Shown: in pieces, positions 37,801-45,613 of the stretch
Layout of the letters: each line of letters starts with the position of its first letter
Numbering within the stretch: the first letter of the stretch is position 1
Source of the DNA: Lampris incognitus
Lineage: Eukaryota; Chordata; Actinopteri; Lampriformes; Lampridae
Assembly: GCF_029633865.1 (NCBI RefSeq)
Contig: NC_079214.1
Span: forward strand, 29,023,333-29,087,332
Direction: 5' to 3'
Length of the DNA: 64,000 nt
Position numbers and translations under genes: made by a program
Notes under the pieces: model-generated
The model's input: only the letters and a program-made list of their open reading frames with translations
What the model was told of the DNA's origin: nothing
Databases searched by the model: none

Positions 37801-40800
37801 CTACAGTGTCATTGTCCTCTTAAAAGCATTTTTCCTTTTATGAGTCAGACCCTTAAGGGCTGATGAAGCCCATGGTTTGTTGTTAGGGAAAGTCTTGACA
37901 GCTTTGGTCAGAATCACAATGACTGTACAAAAGGAGATATAGCTACACACAATGTCGGTTAGCTCATCAATATTGTCTCAGGATTCAGTAAACACCAACC
38001 AGTCTGTACAGTTGAAGCTCCCCTGCAGGGCGAGAGAGGAGTCAGCATTCCAGACCTTCACCTGCCTTAAGTGCATTTTCTCTCTCCTCAACACAGCCTT
38101 ATCAACAGGCAAAATATGCACCGTATTGTGATTGGAAGATCCAAGGGCAGGGCCTGCCTCCGACTTGTAAGTGACATGACATGTAAGTAACATGTTCAGA
38201 TCCTGGGGAATCCCGAGAGAAAAGGTACATGCTATTCTAAGGGATAACGCTAAGAACATGGAAAAGGCCATGAAGGATGTGGATTGACCCAGCCTACCCT
38301 TATGGTGCATACACTCCAGCTCGTTGTGGCTGAGGGAATATTGTCACAGCGAAGCATCTCTGATATAATGGACGGATTCTGGGTCATTTTAAACATTCCC
38401 CGTTAGCATATTCCTGACTCCAAAGTATTCAGCAATAACTGGGCCAGCCTACAAAAAGACTACAGCAAGATGTATCTACTAGGTGGAATAGTACTTTGTA
38501 TATGCTACAGAGTCTACTAGAACAGAATCGGGCACTATCTGCTTATGCAGCCGACTATGACTTGTCTTCAACGTTCTCTGGCAATCAGTGGAAATTAATT
38601 GAAAATATGATTTCCCTGCTCACACCATTCAATTCGAAGAGCTCACACAACAGATAAGCTTATCAACTGCATCGGCTGCAGATGTTATACCATCCATTAA
38701 AGCTCTTACGCATCTCCTTGAGAAAACAGCACAGACGGACCATGGTGTGAAAACGTCAAAAGCCGCTTTGTTGGAAGCGATCCAGAAGCGATTCAGTGAT
38801 ATTGGATCTGTGTGCCCGTATGCAGTTGCTACAATTCTTGATCTGAGGTGAGAAAACGAATAGACCTACTACGTAAATATTTCTGTTATGTAGGCCAAAT
38901 GACTGATAAAAAAAAGAAAAAAAAGTAGGCTATTGGTAAAAGGAATGCTATGTGTCATTTTCTTTAAGTTAATCTAACTTTGCTTTAAAAATAAGCAGAA
39001 ACACTTGTAAGAGTTGTGCAATTTAATAAGAGGGGCTATAAAAACGCAAATAGCCTAATCTATGAAAATACATATAATAGACCTAATGCTGGCTTTTTTT
39101 GGTTAATACAAAGGTATAAAGACCAACATTTCCCAGACGTACTCAAGCCACAGCTACTTGTTCTGCTTTCATGTATCCTTGCTGCCCGTTCTGGCCCTGG
39201 CCAGGAAAGGCAGTTTGATGATAATAGTTTGGAGGCGAGCAGCTCTGAGCCCCCAGAGAAAGTACCACGAGCTGGCTCTTTGCAGGTTATGTATGCTGAA
39301 TTACTGGATGAAGATGTGGAACATGGCGGTGATATCAGCGACCAAACCAACACGCAGATGAACCTCTACTTGTCAGAGCCACTTACTGCACAACACAGAC
39401 AGCTGCTTGCTTTCTGGCAGGACAATAAAACAAGCCTACCTCTGCATGCCATGGACAAATGTAGATAGCGAACGAATTTTCAGCACAGCGGCAAATGTTG
39501 TGGCTGAGAAGAGGAACAGGCTGACTTCCAAAAATGCAGAGATGCTTATATTTATAAAGAAAAACTTGCCGTTGTGCATAAGAAGCAGGCTAAGCTAAAG
39601 AATGGTAGCTATGGCAGGTTGTAAAAACATGTAAATGTTGAGGAATGCTTTATACAGTATTTGGTTATAGCCTTTGTTGCCATTTTACATTTAAATTTGT
39701 AGTAGGCCTAAATTTAGAAAGGCCCTGTATTTTGTTCCATCTATTGGAACTGATTTTTATTGCCTTATATAATAGTTTCTTATGCTTTGAAACGTAGCGC
39801 AGTGTTGAGCACATTTAGTTTTTATTCCATAGGAGGGCTAAAATATTTGCTAAACTGTTCTTTAGCTGAGCATAGGCTATTATATTGGTTTCAGTTTCTT
39901 CATAATTTACATGACCTTATAAGAGAATGGAATATGTTGCATACATTGCCTTCCAATAAATAAACAGTTGTCAATGTATGATACTTTCTCAGCTCTTAAT
40001 TATATTTCGGCAATGCTGTTAAGAATAGTTACTTCTATTGCTATAAATAGTAAATAAATAAATAATGCTACACAACAAATGAAACACTTTAAATGAAAGA
40101 TCCCCAACTCCCCACCCACCCTGTGATTGGTGACTGGCGATCGGTATTGACCGATTCTGCATTCAGTCCCAAAAACCCTGATTGGATCATCCCTACCACG
40201 CAGCAGTTACCACTATGGGAATAAGAAGTTCAACATTCCATCGTAACAAAAAGCAAACCTCTGACAATTGAAAGAGTTAAAAGTTCAAAGATAAAAAACA
40301 GGATGGTCTACCAGCAGTGTGTTGTGTAACCTACAGTTTATCTTAAAATCCACATTCTCAAGCCTCTAATTACTACTCAGTGTGTGTCTGTGGTTAGGAG
40401 TAAATGGAAAACACTCGAGGTAAAATGTAGAACTGTAATTGAAGTACATTTCTGTGGAAAAGTCTTAGGCACCCTAGATTTTTTTAATATACATTTTGTC
40501 TAAGATGTTTATCTTATTTGTGTTCTGAATTAGTGCGTCAGTAGAAGAGTAAATTTTAGAATTCCAAACATTTATTTTCCCAAAATATAAATGTAAGAGA
40601 AATCTTTGTATTTCTTTAAAAGAAAGTAACATTAACTAAGGCCGTTTTCACACTTGGTCCGTTTTGCTGGTCCAAACTCAAATACAATTATTCCCTGCTG
40701 CCCCCTTTTCACATCATGACAGCAATTCTGCAATATCCAATACAGTCCAAGAAAATCATCTACGATACCATCAAGATATCTGTGTAACGGAAGAACAAAT

Positions 40801-43800
40801 ACTCTTAAACAAGCAAAAAAAACCCCAGGAATTATGTTCTTGTTCTCTGCATTGTGGTGTCAGTTTCACAGAATTTGACAACTGAGATGAAACAATGTAC
40901 AACAAGAGCATACAGTCTTAGCTTAGTGTCTCTTTAACACACACCTACGTACGCATAAAAACACACACACTGACTGCAACTTGTCCACGCTTGCCATCAT
41001 TCCGATGTTAAATAAAATACCCTGGCAATTTGTTTCCTCTTTTTGTTCTTAAAACTTCTGTATATGTTACTGTTGTTTGAGTGTGACTGTTGTCAATAAA
41101 GTTGGAAAAATTTATAAATTTTTTTTTTTAATAAAAATATCAATATTTGGCACCATGTCTTGATAACATATCGCACGAGGAAGCATTACGCCATATTCCA
41201 GTATCGATATTTTCTCCCACCCCTAATGAGCCGTGTCACGATGGTGTTTATCAACTTGTTAAATCAACCCAGGTTTTCCCAATGAGCGCATTCACATAAA
41301 AGAGGCGGTGTTTGCACCATATGACCAATCGCAAACACGGACAAGTCTGCCCCAGCTGCATAGTTTACACAAGATAATCAAACTATAATTTTAAACAAAT
41401 ATGAAGAATTTAAAAATATAATCCAGGCTAAAAGCAACACAGTTGCTGCTGCCAAATGAAAGCTGGCAAAAAAATAGCCGACTGTGTGAATGTGTAAGTT
41501 AGTGGGCTTATCAATATCACTGCCCCATCATTAAGGCACAAGTAGATTTATGTAAAGGCAGAGAGGGATAAAATGAGAAAGACCAACAGTCGGGTACAGA
41601 CAGCAGAAAAATAATCTTTTACGCCCCTTATAGCACCTTTGGCGGATGGGGTCCTCAAGCTACGAAGTGCCATAAGCTACCGGCAGAATTCCTATCGAAG
41701 AAACGCAATGAGGAGTACGCAAAGGTTATGAGCCATATGAGGACCAGAATACGGTTCTCAATACTTCGCAGTACATTGATTTCAGTGAGAGGTGAACGTA
41801 GGAGAAGACCGCCATCAACAAAGCCGATATCTTTCAATCTGATACCGGAAGCAATTCAGTATGAATGTTTTTAAAATATTAAGAGTATCTGTACTTTTAA
41901 TTATTTTGATTGTGATGTGCTTTTATTGATTTTGTATTATATATATTACTGTAAATAAAGTTCCTTTTTTTATTTACACTCGTTTCCCCGCTGGCGGTGC
42001 CTCCCACCCGGATCACCGTGTCCGGAATTCCTCCCTTCCAACGAGGCGCTGGCGCAAAAACTGCGGCGCTTCGGGAAGCTTGCGAGTGGATTCCAGACGG
42101 TGAATCTGGGTTGTGAGGACACCAGATTGACACATGTTCAGTCCCTGCGGAGACACGTGTTTATGGATTTGGACTCTCCGACTCAAACGCGGAATGGCTC
42201 TTTCCGTGTAAAGCATGTGGAGGGTTTCTATATTGTAAGGACCACGGATGAATAGGCTCGCTTGCCCTTGGCAAACGGGTCGGACCCTTTAGTCAAGCTA
42301 TTAGCGATGTCTCCCGCACCGCGGGAGATACGGGAACGCGCTACATTGGTGTCAGAAGTGGGAATGTAGCGAATTCGAGGGGGGCAACCACAGGAACCGC
42401 CGCAGCCGGGACGCGAATGCGTATCTCCCGCACCCCGAGAGACATCACTAACCGCTCGACTAAAGGGTCCGACCCGTTAGCCAAGGGCTAAGCCAGCCTA
42501 TTCATCCGTGATCGTTACAATATGGTATATGCTAGTTCCGGGAGTATTAAGCGTTTTGAGTGTGGAGATGTGGGTCTTTTTTCTCGAAAAAGTTGATCTG
42601 AATATAATTACAAATGTGTATTCCCTCCTTTGTTGCGCTCCCTGGGGTTTCTTCCTATTTTTTCCCTCCCTGTTAAAGGTTTTTTTTCTTCTTAGGGAGT
42701 TGTTCCTTATCCGATGCGAGGGTCGAAGGACAGGATGTTGTGTTGGTGTAAAGTACCTTGAGGCAAATTTGTAATTTGTGATATTGGGCTATACAAATAA
42801 AACTGACTTGACTACTGACTAAGTACAAGGCTTTAATCAGTCTGTTTTAGGAGGATAATAAGAGCAATGAAATGGCTTTGAAATTACTTGCAGCCAACAG
42901 AAAAAAATGAAGCGAGGAAGACTGGAAGGGGCCCTCCTCCACCGGACTACACTCCTGCTGTGGAGTTGATGCTGTGGAATGACTTGTGATTGACAAAATC
43001 GCTTTCATTCTCACCTAGACATGCTGTGATGGGAATATGGGTGCAATCTATGGCGGCACCAATCACTCAGGGGAACCCTATGAAAGGAGTAGGCTACATT
43101 TAATATCCAACAGTAAACGTCATAGGGTCCACATTATTTATAGATCAAGTAGCCAATTTAAGTTATTGTCTACGTGCTATTTAATAAAAGCCCTCTTTTA
43201 TAGACTGCGCGGGCAAGTGTCCTGGGAACACAACAAACGCATGAAGTAGCTCTGTTAGAGCAAGAACCACCTTGCGAATTGGGCGGCTGACCGTGTTTTT
43301 GCTTAGGTTCTCCGCGTCACCCTCAGCATTCATGAAAGTACCTGTAGCAAAAGCAGACGCAAGACAATGCAGAGTCTTCGGGGCGGTGAGCGCACGACTT
43401 CAACGTGTCGCTCTGGCAACATATGGCTCAGGAAGCTGACAAAGATATCCATTCCCTCCACTGAGAGGAAAAGCCAAAGGCCTTTGTCGGTCTCTAAAAA
43501 CTCTTGCCTTCTAAAGAGACCCTCACCATTCGCGCACCGAGGTCCGCGAGATCGTCTAGGAATGATGACGTAATTTCCCTAGACAATTCATTGGTCAGTA
43601 GGCGGTGCTTTTACACAAGTTGATCTGTTATTTCGAACATAGCCTGCTCCGGAGCAGGTTAAGTCTGCAGCAGGAGTTATCACGGCCATGTACATCGATA
43701 AAAAGGGAACCACCGCCCGTGACACTGAAAACCCAGGGTTAAACCTTAGACTTCATCGCTAACCCCAAATCCTGCCCCGGTGTGTATCGAATTCTGGCTA

Positions 43801-43923
43801 GGGGGAAACAGATCTCGACGGGGAAACAGAGTTCGATACAACACCAGCTATTCTACTTTTTCTGTTGGACAGTTTTCAGCCTGTGAAATCAGAATGACAG
43901 CTTTCCCCTATCGTGTATCTTAA

Positions 43924-43959
<36 letters not shown>

Positions 43960-44536
43960 ACTAAACAGCTCTTAAACGATGACAACCTTCTCCTGCTTCC
44001 CTTTTGATTATAACGTAGTACAGCTAACCAACATCAACGTACAACTAGCATCCATTTACAACTTCATCAGTCGATGTCAGCCATTGTTAAAGACATTATT
44101 CCTACACTTTCTCGTGTTCACTGAAGACATTTAAGTTTCCCCCTCCTAATAAACTGACGACAGACGCGTCTTATTTCAGGCCTAATTTACGATTAAACCC
44201 AGAATTTATTTCAGCGATTCAACACAACAGTTATGCTAGCAAACGTTAGCCCCTCCACCTTGACTTACCAATGGCCACTTTAGGTCTGGCGACGTTATTT
44301 ATCCCCACTTTGCGTTCAGCCCGAAGCAGAGAGGACAGCACAATGTCGAGTCGGTCGTCCAGCCCTGCGTTTTGGGGTGGTCGGAACCAGTATGCTAACA
44401 TAACCACAAAAAGAGACAGGACAGACCCATACTTCATGAGTGACACCCCGCTTCCCCTCTCCATCGTTGGTTCCATAAGGACTGGCGCTTCGACCGTCGA
44501 CTTTGCTGGAGCCCTTTGCGTTGCGTGTTTGCTCAT
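20542..44536 (-). CDS. adpgk: ADP-dependent glucokinase, seven coding exons, ~520 aa
   Basis: Exons on the minus strand are 44536-44269, 32261-32102, 29390-29200, 24553-24457, 24159-24023, 22399-22263 and 21114-20542; all phases match. The enzyme phosphorylates glucose using ADP and in vertebrates is tied to the ER. An N-terminal hydrophobic anchor (KYGSVLSLFVVMLAYWF) precedes the ribokinase-like fold. Landmarks are VAIGFGGCVDLIVDG, the N-x-x-E metal motif (GMNEQEL) and the C-terminal GGGD loop with the catalytic Asp. Human ADPGK is 497 residues. Divergence from human ADPGK suggests the fish paralogue adpgk2, but this is not proven. Intron 5 uses a GC donor. Upstream in-frame ATGs at 44596 and a downstream one at 44437 make the start uncertain. 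Confidence 0.92.
21266..21310. repeat. (CA)n microsatellite, adpgk intron 6
   Basis: Dinucleotide CA runs interrupted by GCATG. Confidence 0.9.
21744..22180 (-). mobile_element. SINE family D in adpgk intron 6
   Basis: The minus strand starts with a tRNA-like head (GGGGACCATGGTGCAGCAGA, then a B-box-like GTTCGAATCCC). The body and tail resemble family A (GCAGGTGAAAAGAA and ...GAGAGGAAAAAAAGG), so the two families share their 3' halves. Confidence 0.65.
22263..22399 (-). CDS. adpgk: adpgk exon 6
   Basis: Acceptor CTGCAG|GT and donor CTCAG|GTATGT. Encodes ERQELLSRLAALL and HFEMASFVDEGLMEDLLR. Confidence 0.92.
22430..22680. repeat. Purine-rich (GA) stretch, adpgk intron 5
   Basis: About 250 bases of AG-rich low-complexity DNA. 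A similar stretch lies at 27740-27960. No gene. Confidence 0.6.
23408..23960 (+). mobile_element. Penelope-like element 3' end with inverted copy
   Basis: The plus strand from about 23600 encodes the end of a GIY-YIG endonuclease (EAIYVTRE, stop, PSLNGGGG), followed by a 3' region that is repeated in inverse orientation at 23408-23560. The shared arms hold AAACGTTTCTCCCACTAAACG and related sequence over roughly 110 bp. A 17-base G run (23650-23666) lies in the glycine-coding part. A second copy lies at 44945-45400. The Penelope assignment rests on the endonuclease resemblance. Confidence 0.7.
24023..24159 (-). CDS. adpgk: adpgk exon 5, GC donor
   Basis: Acceptor TACAG|G. Encodes PDLLVVGGLQMMDSFPFHSG. 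No fitting strong GT donor exists; TTCAG|GCAAGA at 24022-24021 restores the frame to exon 6. The weak alternative GTTTGT near 23990 would add residues absent from human ADPGK. Confidence 0.88.
24308..24388. repeat. (CA)n microsatellite, adpgk intron 4/exon 5 flank
   Basis: Long CA tract with TACATA and CAAACA interruptions, about 70 bp from exon 4. Confidence 0.95.
24457..24553 (-). CDS. adpgk: adpgk exon 4
   Basis: Acceptor GTCCAG|TG and donor ACAG|GTAGAG. Encodes EEPDIHLILEYPSGANWGDY. Confidence 0.93.
24600..25258. mobile_element. DNA-transposon-like element X
   Basis: One end carries TCAGATTTTGATGCAAGTAT and TTTAAG; the inverse of this is found at 28026-28055. The other end shares TAGCTATTGGCTACT with 28443-28457 in inverse orientation. 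Inside, a short coding piece (EVDYLPHEYVAQPIQPYSFE) resembles proteins carried by fish transposons. It is related to element Y at 28021-28560. No family is assigned. Confidence 0.5.
25304..26419 (+). pseudogene. L1 reverse transcriptase, C-terminal 2/3
   Basis: The RT core is clear: HPDQVGFIPKRSYADNIRRL (finger), RQGDSISPGLFALALEP and the catalytic YADD (MLYADDILVLV), followed by the thumb (NGIKYLGV). The endonuclease domain is missing by 5' truncation. The frame closes at 26419 and the C-terminal part continues at 26443 in another frame, so at least one frameshift or stop separates them. Confidence 0.9.
26443..27450 (+). pseudogene. L1 ORF2 C-terminal segment
   Basis: Continues the L1 pol after the break at about 26419. 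It contains the CxxC...H...C motif near 27055-27105 typical of L1 ORF2 C-termini and stops at 27448-27450, about 290 bases before the poly(A) tail. Confidence 0.85.
27740..28020. repeat. Purine-rich stretch, adpgk intron 3
   Basis: GA-rich low-complexity DNA continuing the target site of the L1. No gene. Confidence 0.6.
28021..28560. mobile_element. DNA-transposon-like element Y
   Basis: Starts TTTAAAGTGATACTGACATC and contains AGCCAATAGCTTTGAATTC near its far end. Both match element X in inverse orientation. A (TATC)n run lies inside (28260-28335). Non-coding. Confidence 0.5.
28561..29199. other. adpgk intron 3 sequence
   Basis: No repeat family or further exon supported. Confidence 0.4.
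29200..29390 (-). CDS. adpgk: adpgk exon 3
   Basis: Acceptor ACTCAG|G and donor ACAG|GTACGA. Encodes RFMMNDTLFSEL and RWSIGGNAPVMAGRMA, the conserved sugar-binding GGNA motif. Confidence 0.93.
29391..30512. other. adpgk intron 2, no feature recognised
   Basis: Contains a purine-rich stretch at 29945-30125. No ORF or repeat family recognised. Confidence 0.4.
30513..31409 (-). mobile_element. SINE family A copy split by another insertion
   Basis: Tail and body at 30513-30732 and the rest of the body plus tRNA head at 31186-31409, both minus strand and collinear. The two halves join around CACACTAT / CTATTC, so the 450 bp between them is a later insertion. Confidence 0.85.
30733..31185 (+). 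mobile_element. THAP-bearing DNA transposon relic nested in the SINE
   Basis: The ends are inverted repeats (TTGTTTGCA, then GGGCAGGAAGTGA, versus their complements at 31134-31182). The plus-strand interior keeps the end of a THAP domain (RMCSDHFVKK at about 30982-31011) with disrupted upstream frames. The SINE bases CTAT appear on both sides and may be the target duplication. The superfamily is not fixed. Confidence 0.6.
31789..31882. repeat. Compound (GT)n(AT)n(CA)n microsatellite
   Basis: A TG run, then TATATA, then about 40 bases of CA. It can fold back on itself. Confidence 0.95.
32102..32261 (-). CDS. adpgk: adpgk exon 2
   Basis: Acceptor TTCACAG|GT and donor CAGA|GTAAGT. Encodes GFGGCVDLIVDGVSLLNKIG through FFAPGAAAE, the substrate-binding start of the fold. 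Confidence 0.93.
32262..33219. other. adpgk intron 1, proximal part
   Basis: No recognisable element. Confidence 0.4.
33220..33460. repeat. Dispersed-repeat fragments in adpgk intron 1
   Basis: 33230-33340 has the widespread fish repeat end around CTTTGAGTGGTCGGTAGACT and GTGCTATATAAAATGCAGTG. 33346-33450 resembles one half of the hAT-type element at 58401 (GGAGGCCCATGTGCATGCAGG). Both are partial. Confidence 0.5.
33461..34731. other. adpgk intron 1, no feature recognised
   Basis: A-rich simple sequence at 33748-33780. No gene or family seen. Confidence 0.4.
34732..34948. mobile_element. Palindromic foldback MITE, 217 bp
   Basis: The two halves are inverted copies of each other over almost their full length (about 100-bp arms). 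The outer ends are CTGTAAATTC and GAATTTACAG, and the centre is GAAATCATTTCACATAGAATTTC-like AT-rich DNA. A-run lengths differ between arms. No target duplication identified. Confidence 0.8.
35170..35865 (+). pseudogene. hAT transposase, N-terminal half
   Basis: The BED finger is intact by eye: CNVCETEIPRGGTQQGHFNT... with ligands C-x2-C and H-x4-H (NRHLIICH). The frame then stops, is broken by an inverted duplication at 35402-35452, and resumes at 35430 with VRETFKRQEP. A frameshift near 35620 leads to FASDIWSSSACPMSLLRLTA, the start of the RNase-H-like catalytic domain. The LINE at 35866 interrupts the ORF. Confidence 0.75.
35402..35452. repeat. Perfect 23-bp hairpin within hAT coding DNA
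   Basis: Arms 35402-35424 and 35430-35452 are exact complements around a 5-base loop (TTGAG). The right arm is the natural coding sequence; the left arm looks like an inverted duplicate. Confidence 0.95.
35866..38190 (-). mobile_element. LINE (Rex/CR1-L2 group) nested in hAT
   Basis: Minus strand. RT motifs TGSPQSCCLSLLLYILYTND and FADDSVIV are at about 36730-36850, and an upstream conserved segment (FPNNKPW) is near 37890. The 3' end is ACAATAAAGACACTTTGACT plus a TTTGAC repeat at 35866-35890, without poly(A). Several stops and frameshifts are present, and a SINE/L2 tail fragment is inserted at 37478-37566. The clade is given from memory. Confidence 0.7.
37478..37566 (-). mobile_element. 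SINE C / L2-like tail fragment
   Basis: Only the tail (GGATAAGCGGTTTGGATAAT on the minus strand) and a (GGAT)n run are present; the tRNA head is missing. Confidence 0.7.
38200..39596 (+). pseudogene. hAT transposase, C-terminal half
   Basis: Resumes with WGIPREKVHAILRDNAKNME, a segment that belongs in front of HTLQLVV, so the LINE insertion removed little. Stops follow near 38265 and 38410. The stretch LSAYAADYDLSSTFSGNQW to PYAVATILDLR (38540-38850) precedes an intervening sequence (38851-39110), which may be an intron or a decay product. The end has the hATC dimerisation motif (WTNVDSERIFSTAANVV). Confidence 0.75.
40191..41619. other. adpgk intron 1, repeat debris
   Basis: A piece with GTGGAAAAGTCTTAGGCACC (40453) resembles a widespread fish transposon end. 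41140-41230 looks like a hAT fragment. No ORF recognised. Confidence 0.4.
41620..41872 (+). pseudogene. Transposon-type ORF fragment, unknown family
   Basis: An open frame runs from GGWGPQATKCHKLPAEFLSK through IRFSILRSTLISVRGERRRR to a stop at 41870-41872. Similar C-terminal segments occur in mobile-element proteins of fish and cnidarians, as far as I recall. I cannot name the element. Confidence 0.45.
41985..42250 (+). pseudogene. LINE ORF1-like fragment
   Basis: The frame NEALAQKLRRFGKLASGFQT to SFRVKHVEGFYIV resembles the RNA-binding part of Tx1/L1-like ORF1 proteins that precedes CCHC knuckles. The knuckles themselves are missing because the inverted-LTR element begins at 42234. Confidence 0.5.
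42234..42345 (+). repeat. Short LTR, plus orientation (112 bp)
   Basis: Shares GGATGAATAGGCT and ACGGGTCGGACCCTTTAGTC with the inverted copy. It lacks about 43 bases found near the 3' end of that copy. Confidence 0.75.
42365..42519 (-). repeat. Short LTR, minus orientation (155 bp)
   Basis: The minus strand has an exact A-box match (TAGTCGAGCGG) and a degenerate B-box (ATTCGCGTCCC) at tRNA-like spacing. Confidence 0.75.
42590..42815 (+). repeat. LINE 3' UTR-type dispersed repeat
   Basis: Contains TTGTTCCTTATCCGATGCGA and ends ATTGGGCTATACAAATAAAA followed by CTGACTTGAC repeats. The same repeat is found in inverse orientation at 56494-56690. Confidence 0.65.
42965..43575 (-). pseudogene. PIF/Harbinger transposase relic
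   Basis: On the minus strand, pieces of a HARBI1-like DDE transposase are clear: FATGTFMNAEGDAENLSKNT at about 43350-43290, and IDCTHIPITACLGENESDFV with NHKSFHSIN at about 43050-42965. A 150-bp AT-rich interruption (43083-43225), several stops and frameshifts separate them. The catalytic Asp of the IDCTHIPI motif is kept. Intact enzymes insert at 3-bp targets. Confidence 0.8.
43576..44268. other. adpgk intron 1, 5' part
   Basis: 43720-43755 (GAAAACCCAGGGTTAAACC) may be a Harbinger-type terminal region. A (CA)n tract lies at 43927-43960. Otherwise nothing recognised. Confidence 0.4.
44269..44536 (-). CDS. adpgk: adpgk exon 1
   Basis: Encodes the N-terminal membrane anchor and ends GCCATTG|GTAAGT. 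The Met chosen (44536) starts MSKHATQRAP; alternatives are 44596 and 44437. Several CpGs lie around the exon, as in a promoter. Confidence 0.8.
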
Positions 44537-44944
44537 TTCAATAAGCAGAGAACCCCGTTGGTAGATCGCGTGGGCGGAGCTTATAAAGAAGCCCAAGTTT
44601 CGGTTGTTTTATGCGCAACAGTCGCGAAACGTCTTATTACCGACAACTGTTTAAAATGCATTTTAACTTACAATGTTGGATTACTATTTGTGAGCGTGGT
44701 ATCTCATGTTGAACAAGCCTTTAAAAAAAAACCAAGACACTATCGGAGAGCGCTGGGATTAAAAACGAGCAATATTTCCCCCCTCCGAAGGGGGGAGTGT
44801 TTGTTGATACTGTTAGTAAGGCGGAAGTGTCTCTTCAAAATAATTTTAACCCTCTACGTAGCCTACTTATATATTGAGTTACCCAGTAAAATCTGTCATC
44901 AGAAATGATCATTTTTTTGCGAATCCAATGATGCGATAAGATAT
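44537..44944. other. adpgk upstream flank
   Basis: Expected promoter side of adpgk, with CpGs near the start. No TATA box stands out. Confidence 0.4.
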
Positions 44945-45400
44945 AATTAAATCCAGGTAAGGACATCACAGAAAGGTCAATCAGTTCATCTGGACACGTT
45001 TATTGAGAGAAAAACGTTTCATCACTCGTCTAAGTGGCCTCTTCAGTCTCAACTGACTGCGGGTATCCCCACTCTTTTAAACAATACAATACCAACGATC
45101 GGTTTCATGTGCAAATCAACGTGACCGTTAACTAGAGTTACAATGGCCATGTGTACTATTCACAGAGGATTGGCTAACAGTTGCAATCACAGCATTATAA
45201 GATGGCAACAGACGTACTCCCCCCCCCCCCCCCCGTTCAGCGATGGTCGTTCTCTCTTCTCATAGATGGCCTCTTTGACTCCCCGCTCAAACCAGCGTTC
45301 CTCCCTATCAAGGATGTGCACATCCTCCTCCTTGAAAGAGTGGCCACTGGCCTGTAGATCTGTTGGGTGGTAAATCTGGTGGGTCAACTACCCATCTACA
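44945..45400 (-). mobile_element. Penelope-like element 3' end, second copy
   Basis: On the minus strand the end of a GIY-YIG endonuclease domain is readable (ASGHSFKEEDVHILDREERW, then FERGVKEAIY), followed by a G run (C run 45219-45234 on plus) and a 3' region matching the 23.4-24.0 kb copy (AGTCTCAACTGACTGCGGGT). Confidence 0.75.
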
Positions 45401-45409
45401 CTAAACGTT

Positions 45410-45613
45410 CAGGGACGGGCAACATGATCCACAAAGGGCCAGTTGTGGGTGCAGGTCTTTGTTCCAACCAAGCAGTTACACTCCGGAGCCTACAAATCAA
45501 GATCCTTAGCAAAGACTATTGGTTGACTAATAGAATCAGGTGTGTATCTGCATGGTTGGATCAAAGACCTGCACCCACAACAGCCCTTCTCTGGATCATG
45601 TTGCCCATCCCTG
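45410..45613. mobile_element. hAT-like MITE, 204 bp
   Basis: Terminal inverted repeats of about 30 bp, CAGGGACGGGCAACATGATC and its imperfect complement, with mirrored GTGGGTGCAGGTCTTTG inside. No matching 8-bp duplication was seen. Confidence 0.7.

Larger units (their letters stand above)
35070..40190 (+). mobile_element. hAT transposon (BED finger type) with nested LINE
   Basis: Coding pieces on the plus strand follow hAT order: BED zinc finger (35170-35368), N-terminal domain (35430-35690), catalytic-domain start (35690-35865), then after a LINE insertion HTLQLVVAEG and the rest (38200-38850), and the C-terminal dimerisation domain (39360-39596). The outer borders are approximate; true TIRs and target duplication were not located. 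Confidence 0.75.
42234..42519. mobile_element. Inverted-LTR mini-element around a single primer site
   Basis: 42234-42345 is a short LTR in plus orientation (TGTAAGGACC...GCGCTACA). 42347-42363 is a primer site, TGGTGTCAGAAGTGGGA. 42365-42519 is a related LTR in minus orientation (minus strand TGTAACGATC...TTCGCTACA). ATAT lies on both sides (42230-42233 and 42520-42523) as a likely 4-bp target duplication. No coding sequence is present. Confidence 0.8.

Noticed and set aside
42234-42345. Reading the ORF1-like frame on into VRTTDE as natural protein end.
   Set aside because: The same bases recur in the inverted LTR copy, so they belong to the LTR; the apparent continuation is probably chance.
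44537-44596. Upstream in-frame ATG of adpgk (MGFFISSAHA).
   Set aside because: Not excluded, but the 19 extra residues have no family support; the later Met at 44536 was taken as start.
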